In this document: piece after piece, positions 27,614-34,844 of the stretch | Layout: each line of letters starts with the position of its first letter | Position numbering within the stretch: the stretch's first letter is position 1 | From: Phycisphaerae bacterium | GTDB taxonomy: Bacteria > Planctomycetota > Phycisphaerae > Tepidisphaerales > Tepidisphaeraceae | Direction of reading: 5' to 3' | Assembly (NCBI GenBank): GCA_030448225.1 | Contig: JAUJNJ010000065.1 | Location: forward strand, 1-34,844 | Length of the DNA: 34,844 nucleotides | Made by a program: the position numbers and the translations under genes | The notes under the pieces: model-generated | Databases searched by the model: none | What the model was told of the DNA's origin: nothing | What the model saw: the letters and a program-made list of their open reading frames with translations, nothing else

Positions 27614-28657
27614 GGCTCTGTTGAGACCCTCAGTTGCACGCCGCGAGCAGCATGAGGTTGTGCGTCAGCACGCGCATCCGCAGCTCGCCGTGCTGCCGGT
27701 CCTCGTTTGGCGGTCAGCGCCGACCCGAGCAGGCAGCTGTGGCGCGAGAACCGCTCTCGGCCTGCGCCCGCTGGCGAGCCAGACGGCTGGGAAGCCGCCG
27801 CCGCATCAGCCGCCGGTACTTCGTCTTGGGCCACCGCCGCCCGTGGTTCGGCCGGTCAGCGGGATCGCGGTCGTCCGCACGCCCAGCTCGCGGCGGGCAG
27901 TACGTGGTTCCGCTCCCCGTCGTACGCCCGGTCGGCCAGCACCCGACGCGGGCGGAGGGACCGCCGCCTGCCGCACGACCGGCTCGAACCCCGGCCGTCG
28001 TTGCCCGGGCCGCGGCAGGCGTGCGCGCCCGGCGATCCAGGTGCGTCCGCGTGTGCAGCGACCGTCAGCTTCGGCCACGCCTCGTGCGTCGTCGTCACGC
28101 CGGCGCGCGTCCCGCCCCACCGCCGGCGGAAGTGGGTGCGACGCGTGCCGCGTCTCCAGCCCGGTCGCGTCGACCGCGGCCTCGCGGGCGGCGGGGTCGG
28201 CGTCCTCCGCGGGGTCGAGCAGCCCGAGCGCGCCGGGCCCGGCCGAAGCAGGCGGCGAGCAGCGCGGCGAAGGCGGACGACGACGACGACCCCCTTTCTC
28301 CCCACCGTCGCCGTCGGCCATCAGCTTGGCCTCGGCCAGGCACAGCGTCGAGTGGTCCGGGACCCGCGGCAGGCCGATCGCCGCACGCAGCTCCGACCAC
28401 TCGCCGAGCAGCGCTCGATCCCGCGGTGGTCCTGCCCGAGGAACCGGCGGACCGCCAGGCACGCGAACAGCTGCGGCAACGTGAACCCGTCGCGGCGGCT
28501 GTACCGGCTCGCGTACCGCGGCAGCGACGCCTCGCCGACCGCCAACGCCTCGCGGGCCACGCCGACCGCGCTCTTGCTCATCTCGCGCATCGGAACCTCC
28601 TTGTCCGTCGTACGTCATAGTCTTAGGCTTCGCCGCCAAGGGTCTCAACAGAGCCAA
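27612..28657. mobile_element. IS5-like insertion sequence with 19-bp terminal inverted repeats
   Basis: TTGGCTCTGTTGAGACCCT (27612-27630) and its perfect reverse complement (28639-28657) bound a 1,046-bp element carrying one transposase gene on the minus strand. The stop codon of the transposase lies at the inner edge of the left repeat. No target-site duplication is visible outside the 19-bp repeats. Base composition matches the host. Confidence 0.85.
27630..28590 (-). CDS. IS5-family-like DDE transposase
   Basis: ATG 28590: MREMSKSAVGVAREALAVGE, ASLPRYASRYSRRDGFTLPQ, LFACLAVRRFLGQDHRGIE, LLGEWSELRAAIGLPRVPDH and STLCLAEAKLMADG form the InsH-like N-terminal domain. The catalytic core across frames: AAVDATGLETRHAS (first Asp), WPKLTVAAH, a VLADRAYDGERNHVLP strand (second Asp), ELGVRTTAIPL, then RR-PKTKYRRLMRRRFP, AESGFSRH (the DDE glutamate), LLGSALTAKRGPAARR and the tail MRVLTHNLMLLAACN with TGA at 27630-27632. 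About 315 residues. At least six frame breaks are present, so whether it is active cannot be judged; similar breaks in host genes argue for sequence error. Confidence 0.83.
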
Positions 28658-28868
28658 ACCGGTCGTAACGCTCCCGTCCCGCGCTTTTCTCCCACTTCTC
28701 TTTCCTACCTTGGCGTCATGGCGTCTTGGCGTTCATCCCCGGTCTTCTGCGATCGTTCCCGCGCGGCATAAGTGGGCTCGCTCTTTCACGGGACGTGCGC
28801 CGTCCGCGCACCAGCACGCGGCTCGCGAGAGGACCGGCCGAACGGCGGCTTCTGGCGATCCGGCTCAG
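28658..28868. other. Short intergenic stretch between IS and anti-sigma gene
   Basis: Nothing coding is supported. The phrase TTGGCGTCATGGCGTCTTGG at about 28710-28730 is a short direct repeat of a GGCGTC(A/T)TGGC unit. It lies downstream of the minus-strand anti-sigma gene. Confidence 0.4.
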
Positions 28869-30554
28869 CTACCGAGGGGAGGCGGGAGTGGCGGTGAGGA
28901 CCGGGTCGCCCCAGAGGACGTGGTCGCCGGCGATGCCGTCGCCGCCGTCGGTGACGGCGAGGGTGAGGAAGCGGTCGGTGGGGAGCAGGTCGACCGCGAC
29001 GTCGATCGGGCCGGCGTCTGGGGTGAACTTGTCGCGGCGGAAGCGGGCGACGCCGTCGACGATCACGTAGGCGTCGGCGCGCGGGCGGTCGCCGAAGGCG
29101 GAGGCGGCGGGCGCGAGGGTGTTGCCGACGGTGGCGCGGAACGTCTTGAGGTCGAGGCCGGGGTGGAGGCGGCGCAGGGCGGCGAGGTCGATCGTGACGC
29201 CGACGTTGCTGTGCGCGGCGATCAGGGCGTGGCCGGGGCCCGCGTGGTCGGTCGTGCCGAGCGTCGTGGCGAACGGGTCCGCGCCGGGCGCGGTCGGGAT
29301 TGGGCCGCCGGCCCGGACGTGGCCGGTCGTGGCGTCGGCGGTCGGGGGGAACGCGAACAGGCGGCCGCGCGAGTCGACCTGCACGCGGCCGTTGCTGCCG
29401 GCGGGGACGAACCCGCCGTCGAGCGCGCGGAAGCCGCGGACGCGGTGGTACGCGTGGTCGCCGGCGACCGCGCCCACCGGCGGGAGTGCGCCCGCGCGGC
29501 CGGTGGCGGGGTCGATCCCGCGGCCGCGGCGCTTCGTGGTGCCGTCGCCGCCGGCGATGAGGTCGGCGACGTCGAGCGACCCGGGCGGCGCGCCGATCGA
29601 CCGGACGTAGCGCTGCGCGTTGGCGCCGTCGGGGTCGGGGGCGACGTCGCCGGCGTCGGAAAAGGTGGCGGCCTCGCCGACGGTGAGCACGAGCGGGGCG
29701 GACGACCCGGACGTCGCGCCGGCGGGGGGCTCGGCGCGGACGGAGCCGACGAAGACGTCGACGCGGGAGGCGAAGTCGGTGCCGGCTTCGTCGACGGCGA
29801 CGCCGAACTCGGTGCCGAGGTCGGTCACGACGCCGCCGGGCATGCGGACGACGAGTTCGCCGCCGCGGACGGTGGCGAAGACGCTGCCGCGGTCGAGCGT
29901 GATCGCGCCCGGCGCGTCGAGCGAGAGGCTGGCCGGCCCCTCGACGATGAGCGACCCGCGGCCGCCGCCGAGCGCGACCTCGATCACGCCGCCGGCGAGT
30001 TCGATGCGGCCGCCGGCGCGCAGGGCCGTGGCGGCGGGGCGGGCGGCGGCGGGGCCGTCCCAGACGGGATCGATCGTGCGGCCGATCGTGGCGACCGTCG
30101 CGCCGGGCGAGGTCGGGTCGGCGGCCTGTTTCATGAGGACGAACGCGACGCCGCCGGCGAGCAGCACGGCGGCGGCCGCGGCGAACCGCGCGACGCGCCA
30201 GCGGTTCGCCGTCGCCGCCTCGCGGCGTCGCAGCGCGTCGATGTGCTTCGCCTCGGCGGCGGCAATCAAGTTGATCGTGGAATGGTCGACGTCTTCGGTG
30301 CGGGTGGGGTGGGCGTGGTCGCCGATGGCGGCGACGATGGGTGTGGGGGCCGCGACAGTGGCGTCGGCGGCGACGCCCTGGATCATCAGGGCGCGGACGG
30401 TCATGTAGCGGGCGTAATAGCGGCGCGCGTCCTCGCTCCCCGCGAGGATCGCCGCCAACCGCGTCGCATCGGCATCGGCGTTGCCGGAGGCGGTCTCCCC
30501 TGTGAGCACCGCCTCCAGCAGGGTCGCGAGTTGTTCGCGGTCTCCCGCGTTCAC
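28869..30554 (-). CDS. FecR-type anti-sigma protein with NPCBM carbohydrate-binding-like domain
   Basis: Intact, 561 residues. GTG 30554 overlaps the sigma-factor stop by four bases (GTGA). N-terminal cytoplasmic region (REQLATLLEAVLTG, SEDARRYYARYMTVRALMIQ) resembles the anti-sigma domain; one membrane helix ARFAAAAAVLLAGGVAFVLM at about 120-140; then a FecR domain: IELAGGVIEVALGGG, LIVEGPASLSLDAPGAITLD, GSVFATVRGGELVVRMPGGV, VTDLGTEFGVAVDEAG and VDVFVGSVRAEPPAG. The C-terminal third reads HAGPGHALIAAHSNVGVTID, FRATVGNTLAP, RADAYVIVDGVARFRRDKFT, VAVDLLPTDRFLTLAVTDGG and DHVLWGDPVLTA, the pattern of NPCBM galactose-binding-like modules. Likely senses an extracytoplasmic glycan or polymer and controls the adjacent sigma factor. 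Confidence 0.85.
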   Translation of the reverse strand: MNAGDREQLATLLEAVLTGETASGNADADATRLAAILAGSEDARRYYARYMTVRALMIQGVAADATVAAPTPIVAAIGDHAHPTRTEDVDHSTINLIAAAEAKHIDALRRREAATANRWRVARFAAAAAVLLAGGVAFVLMKQAADPTSPGATVATIGRTIDPVWDGPAAARPAATALRAGGRIELAGGVIEVALGGGRGSLIVEGPASLSLDAPGAITLDRGSVFATVRGGELVVRMPGGVVTDLGTEFGVAVDEAGTDFASRVDVFVGSVRAEPPAGATSGSSAPLVLTVGEAATFSDAGDVAPDPDGANAQRYVRSIGAPPGSLDVADLIAGGDGTTKRRGRGIDPATGRAGALPPVGAVAGDHAYHRVRGFRALDGGFVPAGSNGRVQVDSRGRLFAFPPTADATTGHVRAGGPIPTAPGADPFATTLGTTDHAGPGHALIAAHSNVGVTIDLAALRRLHPGLDLKTFRATVGNTLAPAASAFGDRPRADAYVIVDGVARFRRDKFTPDAGPIDVAVDLLPTDRFLTLAVTDGGDGIAGDHVLWGDPVLTATPASPR

Positions 30555-31099
30555 GCGTGACCCTCCGCCGATAAGGCACGCTCGACGCACTGGACCAGTG
30601 CGTCGTGCGTGCGCCCCAGCGCCTTGTAGACGCTCTGCACGGACTTCCCCAGCCGCTCCGCCACGCTCTGGCACGTGGCGTCGTGCTCGTAACGCAACTC
30701 GATCAGCTCCCGCGCACGAACGGGCAGCTTCGACAGACAGCCCCGCAGGGCTTCGTGGCGCCGGTCGATCTCCGGCTCCACGGCGGCCACCTCGTCGGCC
30801 AGCGACTCGATCAGGTCGTCGCTGAACGTGACGCGCCCCGCGGCGCGGCGGCGCTTGTGGTAGTTCAGGACGACGTTCCGGGCGAACCGCAGCCCCCAAG
30901 CCGCGAAATCGGTCCCGGGCGTGAACCGCCCGAACTTCTGCCACATGAGGGCGCTGGTCTCCTGCAACAGATCGTCCGCGTCCGAGACGTTGGGGACGAG
31001 GCTCAGGATGAGGCCGTAAAACCGGCGCTGGCTCGCGAGGAACAGTCGCATGAACTGTTCCGGGTCCGGCGGCGGGGCGTTGGCGGGAAGGTCGTGCAC
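30551..31099 (-). CDS. ECF RNA polymerase sigma factor (planctomycete/verrucomicrobial type)
   Basis: Intact, 182 residues from GTG 31099 (MHDLPANAPPPDPEQFMRLF). Region 2: FLASQRRFYGLILSLVPNVS, DADDLLQETSALMWQKFGRF and FAAWGLRFARNVVLNYHKRR. Region 4: LRGCLSKLPVRARELIELRY, ATCQSVAERLGKSVQSVYKA and LGRTHDALVQCVERAL. DADDLLQET and the helix-turn-helix in region 4 are typical of group-4 sigma factors; the NYHKRRR segment and coupling to a FecR protein fit the Rhodopirellula/Verrucomicrobium-type family. The frame is open further upstream, but sequence before 31099 is not family-like. The 4-base overlap with the anti-sigma gene suggests coupled translation. Confidence 0.9.
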   Translation of the reverse strand: MHDLPANAPPPDPEQFMRLFLASQRRFYGLILSLVPNVSDADDLLQETSALMWQKFGRFTPGTDFAAWGLRFARNVVLNYHKRRRAAGRVTFSDDLIESLADEVAAVEPEIDRRHEALRGCLSKLPVRARELIELRYEHDATCQSVAERLGKSVQSVYKALGRTHDALVQCVERALSAEGHA

Positions 31100-31518
31100 C
31101 GGGCTATCCCCCGATCGAGGGTTCACGCCCGGCCCGTCCCGCCGCCCGTCCGCCGGGCACGAGAGGGAAATGTCGGCCGGGGCGAAAAGTAGACATTTAT
31201 TTTCCGCGCATGATCCGCGACGTGGTTCGCGCACGAGCGTAACCCCATGCGGCCCCGGGGGCAACGTTTTGATGCGGCCGGCGGTCGTCGTCGGTGGATT
31301 GACGGCCCCGTCGCGTCCCACTGATAATCGCGACTTCCGCCGCCGCGACGTCGGCGGCCACGACTTGATGCGGATCGCCGGCGGCGGGCCCTTCGGGCCA
31401 GCGGCGAAACGGGGAGCGTCGGGCTACGTGGATCACTTTACGCGGGATTGGCCGCCCGCCCACTGCCACGCGGGCCGTCCGCGGGGCCGACGGCCGCCTT
31501 GGCGAAGGAGATTTGTTC
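31100..31518. other. 420-base divergent intergenic region
   Basis: Lies between the sigma gene (minus) and the propeller gene (plus) and should carry both promoters. The only AT-rich pocket is around 31185-31205 (AAAAGTAGACATTTATTTTC), a plausible promoter core for the sigma gene on the minus strand, but no boxes can be assigned with confidence. No gene is supported. Confidence 0.4.
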
Positions 31519-32505
31519 ATGAACCGTTTGCTGCTACCCGTCCTAACCGTGCTCGCGTTCGCGCTGTCCGTCCCCGCCCGGGCCGCGGACGCGGCGGGGG
31601 CGGAGGTTCCTTCGGGCACGCACCAGGGGAAGGGCCACCGCTTCGTCGCCCAGGATCGCGGGCGGGTCGCGGTCGTAAACGCGAAGGGCGAGGTCGAGTG
31701 GGAGGTGCCGTGCGGCTTCACGTCGCACGACATCCAACTCCTGCCGAGCGGCAACTGGCTGCTGCACACCGGGCCGACGACGATCGTCGAGATGACGCCG
31801 GAGAAGAAGGTCGTCTGGCAGTACGACGCCAAGCCCAAGGCGGGGTACGACGGCAAGGTCGAGGTCCACGCGTTCCAGCGCCTGCCCGATGGCCTGACGA
31901 TGGTGGCCGAGTCGGGCAACCGGCGGATCGTCGAGGTGGACAAGGGCGGCACGGTCGTGAAGGAGATCGCGCTGACGGTCGAAAACCCCAACGCGCACTC
32001 CGACACCCGCCTCGTGCGCAAGCTCGACAACGGCAACTACCTCGTCGCCCACGAGAGCGACGGCGCGGTGCGCGAGTACGACGGGCAGGGGAAGGTCGTC
32101 TGGAGCTACAAACTCGACCTCGCCGGCCGGCCGGCGTCGGGCGGGCACGGCCCCGAAGGGCACGGCACGGCCGTCTACAGCGCGTACCGACTGCCGAGCG
32201 GCAACACGCTCATCGGCGCCGGCAACGGCAACCGCGTGATCGAGGTGACGCCGGAGGGCAAGACGGCCTGGTCGATCGAGCAGAAGGAACTGCCGGGCAT
32301 CACGCTGGCGTGGGTGACGATGCTCCAGGTGCTGCCGAGCGGGAACGTCGTGATCAACAACTGCCACGCGACCGAGGCCAACCCGCAGATCATCGAGGTG
32401 ACGCGCGACAAGAAGGTCGTCTGGACGTTCAAGGACTTCAAGACGTTCGGCGACAGCATGGCGGTGTCGCAGGTGCTCGACGCGGACGGCAAGGTGATCC
32501 GCTGA
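31519..32505 (+). CDS. Secreted beta-propeller protein (PQQ-like repeats)
   Basis: Intact, 328 residues. ATG 31519 is preceded by AAGGAG at 31505-31510, which decides the start over the upstream TTG. The signal peptide is MNRLLLPVLTVLAFALSVPA with likely cleavage after ARA. The mature part is six to seven repeats of about 45 residues containing LPSGN and V(V/E)W strands: VVNAKGEVEWEVPCGFTSHD, IQLLPSGNWLLHTGPTTIVE, KKVVWQYDAKPK, RLPDGLTMVAESGNRRIVEV, YLVAHESDGAVREYDGQGKV, YRLPSGNTLIGAGNGNRVIE, LQVLPSGNVVINNCHATE and KKVVWTFKDFKTFGDSMAVS. This suits a PQQ-like or related propeller in the periplasm or outside the cell. No catalytic motif is visible; a binding role is most likely. Confidence 0.85.
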   Translation: MNRLLLPVLTVLAFALSVPARAADAAGAEVPSGTHQGKGHRFVAQDRGRVAVVNAKGEVEWEVPCGFTSHDIQLLPSGNWLLHTGPTTIVEMTPEKKVVWQYDAKPKAGYDGKVEVHAFQRLPDGLTMVAESGNRRIVEVDKGGTVVKEIALTVENPNAHSDTRLVRKLDNGNYLVAHESDGAVREYDGQGKVVWSYKLDLAGRPASGGHGPEGHGTAVYSAYRLPSGNTLIGAGNGNRVIEVTPEGKTAWSIEQKELPGITLAWVTMLQVLPSGNVVINNCHATEANPQIIEVTRDKKVVWTFKDFKTFGDSMAVSQVLDADGKVIR

Positions 32506-32556
32506 AGCAGTTGCGGCGTCCCAGTTCCGCGCCGGCGGCGTGTGTCGAGGCAGATC

Positions 32557-32575
32557 TGAGGACGCCGCGTCCTCA
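32557..32575 (+). terminator. Short hairpin after the propeller gene
   Basis: TGAGGACG-CCG-CGTCCTCA: a perfect 8-bp stem with a three-base loop, 52 bases past the stop at 32505. No T-run follows, so terminator function is uncertain. Confidence 0.35.
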
Positions 32576-32654
32576 AGGCTGGCCCATGATGCGGAGCCGG
32601 CGACCGTTGCGTTGAACTGGGATGTAGACGCCTAGCAGTATCGCCAAAACGCAC

Positions 32655-32698
32655 GCTCGCCCGGCCGCTCTTCGGATACGAGGGGCGACCGGGCGAGC
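32655..32698. terminator. Hairpin between convergent genes (possible bidirectional terminator)
   Basis: Outer arms GCTCGCCCGG (32655-32664) and CCGGGCGAGC (32689-32698) pair perfectly, with further partial pairing of CCGCTC and GAGGGG-type bases inside. On the minus strand the stem is followed by GTGCGTTTTGG, on the plus strand by TTCGTCTG. Its place between two converging genes supports a terminator role. Confidence 0.5.
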
Positions 32699-32764
32699 TT
32701 CGTCTGAGGCACGGCCGCGCGGGGAACGGACCGGCGCTACGAACTGCCGTGGCAGGCGTCGGGT

Positions 32765-34654
32765 TCAGTTGGGGTTCACCACGCGCGGCGCGGCGACGAC
32801 CGGGTTCGACGCCGCGGACTCGCCGACGGCGTTCAGGGCGGCGACGGTGAACGTGTAGGCGCTCGCATCCTCCAAGCCCGTGACGACGGCGGTGCCGACG
32901 GCGGCGGTGTTCACGCGGAACGATCGGTCGCCGTAGCGCACGACGTAGCCGGTCGCCTTCTCGATCGGCTGGAAGCGGACGGCGGCGACGCCGTCGCCGC
33001 GCACGACGCCGTACAGAGCCGGCGCGGCGGGCTTCAGGCCGCCGTCGGGGGTGACGCTCACCTCGTCGCTCCAATCGGCGTCCCCGGTGGCGGGGATGCG
33101 CTTCAGCCGCGCGAAGTATCGGCGCCCGTTCTCCAACCCGCGGACGGCGATCGCGCCGCGGAGGTTGGCGGTGAGTCGCTCGGCGTACTGTCCGCTCGTC
33201 GTGCCGTACTCGACGATCACGCCCTGGTCGTTCTTCTCGTTGCGGTAGCCGAGGAAGAACCCGCCGTCGATCGGGTAGGCCTTGGCGATCTCCGACGTCC
33301 TCGCCGCCGCCGCCCGCACCGCCTTCGCCGGCGCGACCGCCGCGCTGACCTTCGTCGGGCGCTGCCGCTCCTCGCGGACGACGTGCCCGGTCGGCGTGAT
33401 GAGGCTGACGACGAGTTCCGCCTCGCCGGCCGGGGCGGCGCCGGTGGGCGTGGAAAGCGTCGCGCCGCCCGGCTCGATCTTCGGCAGTCGCACGACGCCG
33501 CCGCCGGCGACCGCGCCGTCGGGCCGGAGCCACTCCCACTTCAGCCAGTAGTCGTGCAGCGTGAACGCGGGGATCTCGTCCCACGTCCGCGGCTCGAGGC
33601 GGATCTGATCGCCCTGCACGGTCAGCGAACGCACGGGGCTGTACAGCGCGTCGACCTGCGCCACCGCCGCCTTGGGGCGTCGCCAGACGTCGAACATGCC
33701 CCAGCCGCGGTTCTCGCTCGGCAGCGTGCCCCTCCACCGGCTGCGGTAGTCGGCGAACGTCCAGAGCGAGGTGCCGATCACGTACGGGTGGCCCGCCAGG
33801 TCGTGGTACCACTCGTCGAGCGACGGCACGATCGCGTCGAGCGCGTCGCCGAACGTCTTGGTCCCGTACTCGGTGTAGAAGATCGGCAGCGCCGGCCACT
33901 TCCCGCGGATCGTCTTGGTCGTGATGCTCGGCCGGGGGTACCACGCCTTGTAGCAGTTGTGCAGTGCGATGTCCGACTGCGACAACGGGTCGTTCGACGC
34001 GTTGTACGTCGCCTTGTGGCCGCTGTGGCTGACGTACGAGAGCAGGCGGTGGGGGTCGAGCTCGGCGCGGACGTAGTCGTACGCGCTCGTCACGTAGTCC
34101 TTGTGCTGCAGCAGCTCGTTGCCGACGCTCCAGCCGATGATGCACGGGTGGTTGTAGTCGCGGTCGATCATCTCGCGCAGCCACTGGAACGCGAGCCGGT
34201 CGTTCGGCTGCATGCGCGGGTCCTCGCCGCCCCAGAGCGGGATCTCCTCGAAGATCATCACGCCCTGCTCGTCGAGGTAATCGAGCAGGTTCGTCGCCAG
34301 CGGCGCGTGCATGAGGCGCGTCAGGTTGCACCCGTAGCGCTTCATGAGGTCGACGTCGGACTTCACGAGGTGGTCCGGCTCGGTGTTGCCGAGCGCGCGG
34401 TGCTCGTGCACGCGGTTGAACCCGTTGAGCCGCACGCGCTCGCCGTTGAGGTAGAGGCCGTCAGGTCTCACCTCGACCTTGCGGATGCCGAAGCGGTCGG
34501 TCTTCGCGTGGAGCGGCGCGGCGTCGCCCGTCGCGGTGACGCGGGTGCTGACGTGGTAGAGGTTCGGGTGATCGAAGTGCCAGAGGCGGAGGTGCTGCTT
34601 CGGCACGGCGGTCCGCACGTCGACCTTCGTGAACCGGCGGGGCGGGAGGCTCAC
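32765..34654 (-). CDS. Glycoside hydrolase family 2 catalytic region with C-terminal Fn3-like domain, N-terminally truncated
   Basis: Clean frame ending TGA at 32765-32767. Sequence begins near the end of the Ig-like domain (RLWHFDHPNLYHVSTRV, then FGIRKVEVRPDGLYLNGERV), then the TIM barrel: RLNGFNRVHEHRALGNTEPD, LMKRYGCNLTRLMHAPLATN, LDEQGVMIFEEIPLWGGEDP, HPCIIGWSVGNELLQHKD with the acid/base Glu in NE, and LPIFYTEYGTKTFGDALDAI with the likely nucleophile Glu. A linker and a fibronectin-III-like domain close the protein (ATGYVVRYGDRSFRVNT, VVTGLEDASAYTFTVAALNA). The usual ~200-residue sugar-binding domain is absent: the frame is open only 21 bases above GTG 34654, to a TAG at 34676-34678. 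So this is a truncated gene or a misjoin. Substrate (beta-galactoside, glucuronide or mannoside) unresolved. Confidence 0.85.
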   Translation of the reverse strand: MSLPPRRFTKVDVRTAVPKQHLRLWHFDHPNLYHVSTRVTATGDAAPLHAKTDRFGIRKVEVRPDGLYLNGERVRLNGFNRVHEHRALGNTEPDHLVKSDVDLMKRYGCNLTRLMHAPLATNLLDYLDEQGVMIFEEIPLWGGEDPRMQPNDRLAFQWLREMIDRDYNHPCIIGWSVGNELLQHKDYVTSAYDYVRAELDPHRLLSYVSHSGHKATYNASNDPLSQSDIALHNCYKAWYPRPSITTKTIRGKWPALPIFYTEYGTKTFGDALDAIVPSLDEWYHDLAGHPYVIGTSLWTFADYRSRWRGTLPSENRGWGMFDVWRRPKAAVAQVDALYSPVRSLTVQGDQIRLEPRTWDEIPAFTLHDYWLKWEWLRPDGAVAGGGVVRLPKIEPGGATLSTPTGAAPAGEAELVVSLITPTGHVVREERQRPTKVSAAVAPAKAVRAAAARTSEIAKAYPIDGGFFLGYRNEKNDQGVIVEYGTTSGQYAERLTANLRGAIAVRGLENGRRYFARLKRIPATGDADWSDEVSVTPDGGLKPAAPALYGVVRGDGVAAVRFQPIEKATGYVVRYGDRSFRVNTAAVGTAVVTGLEDASAYTFTVAALNAVGESAASNPVVAAPRVVNPN

Positions 34655-34818
34655 CTTCGTGTGAGCGACGTCACGCTAGCCCCAAGTCGGTCTCTCGCGC
34701 TCGCGGCGCGCGGGCGAAAGGTCCGGAAGGCCGCGGTTGTCCGCAGCCGACGCGCGTGGGTGGGACCGGCATCAAGCCGCACTCGCCGGTACGAGGTACC
34801 GCCGACATCACACTTGGG
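34655..34818. other. Spacer between the truncated GH2 gene and the tRNA
   Basis: No N-terminal GH2 sequence can be recognised in any frame here. The residues just above the GTG (RDVAHTK) still look like a beta-strand of the Ig-like domain, so the break in similarity lies near 34,676. Nothing else is visible. Confidence 0.5.
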
Positions 34819-34844
34819 TGGAGCTGAGGGGACTCGAACCCCTG
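34819..34844 (-). tRNA. 3' end of a tRNA gene (partial, window edge)
   Basis: On the minus strand the last 26 bases give a T-arm AGGGG-TTCGAGT-CCCCT followed by the acceptor 3' strand CAGCTCC and discriminator A. The T-loop begins TTCGA as in nearly all tRNAs and the stem is perfect. The next bases are CCC, so CCA is not encoded. The anticodon lies outside the window, so identity is unknown; the 5' acceptor strand should read GGAGCTG. Confidence 0.88.

Noticed and set aside
27612..28657. Target-site duplication around the IS element
   Set aside because: The bases just outside the 19-bp repeats (ACCGC and ACCGG) do not form a convincing direct repeat in the required orientation.
28710..30560. 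Long plus-strand open frame opposite the FecR gene
   Set aside because: Its composition is a Gly/Ala/Arg/Asp mirror of the minus-strand gene, which has a membrane helix, FecR and NPCBM-like motifs and overlaps the sigma gene.
31100..31518. Riboswitch or structured leader before the propeller gene
   Set aside because: I could find no conserved motif or clear stem set beyond ordinary GC-rich pairing.

Overview
This is a GC-rich bacterial window that reads as Planctomycetota (PVC group), perhaps Phycisphaerae or relatives. The phylum call rests on gene families typical of that group: a PVC-type exported dehydrogenase with HEAT repeats and a heme c domain, Tat-exported TIM-barrel and NHL-propeller proteins, an ECF sigma factor coupled to a FecR/NPCBM anti-sigma protein, and planctomycete-style WXG100 and FtsK genes. 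The class is inference only.

Much of the window carries single-base indels, mostly loss of one base from a short run. Most genes in about 1-11,800 and 16,000-28,600 are therefore split over two or three frames. About 11,820-16,000 and 28,870-34,680 read cleanly. Because the broken genes include essential Fe-S assembly genes with intact motifs on both sides of each break, I treat most breaks as sequence error and annotate whole genes across frames.

Layout. (1) 1-6494, +: a SUF iron-sulfur operon in the order sufB(partial)-sufC-sufD-sufS-sufE-sufU-DUF59 (sufT-like). (2) 6598-12608, +: a compact type VII (ESX)-like locus with a WXG100 protein, a helical coiled-coil protein, a small possible Imm33/DUF2185-like protein, a second short WXG100-like protein, and a ~1,335-residue membrane FtsK/EccC-like ATPase with three tandem ATPase modules. 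No other known T7SS component is present, so this is the most interesting part of the window. (3) 12691-13825, +: a metallophosphoesterase, then a DUF559 nuclease-like gene enclosed by inverted repeats. (4) 13886-20215, -: three exported proteins (PVC dehydrogenase/cytochrome, Tat sugar isomerase-like protein, Tat NHL propeller). (5) 20756-25943, +: an SDR oxidoreductase, a complete ribose-type ABC importer (lipoprotein, double ATPase, permease) and two doubtful small membrane ORFs. (6) 26233-27222, -: an aldo/keto reductase; with (5) it suggests sugar or polyol uptake and oxidation/reduction. (7) 27370-28657: nested repeats and an IS5-like element with 19-bp terminal inverted repeats. (8) 28869-31099, -: an anti-sigma/ECF sigma pair overlapping by 4 bases; 31519-32505, +: a secreted beta-propeller; 32765-34654, -: a glycoside hydrolase family 2 catalytic region lacking its N-terminal domains; and the 3' end of a tRNA at the window edge.

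Intergenic regions are rich in inverted repeats of at least five families. Several recur within the window, and one family brackets the DUF559 gene.
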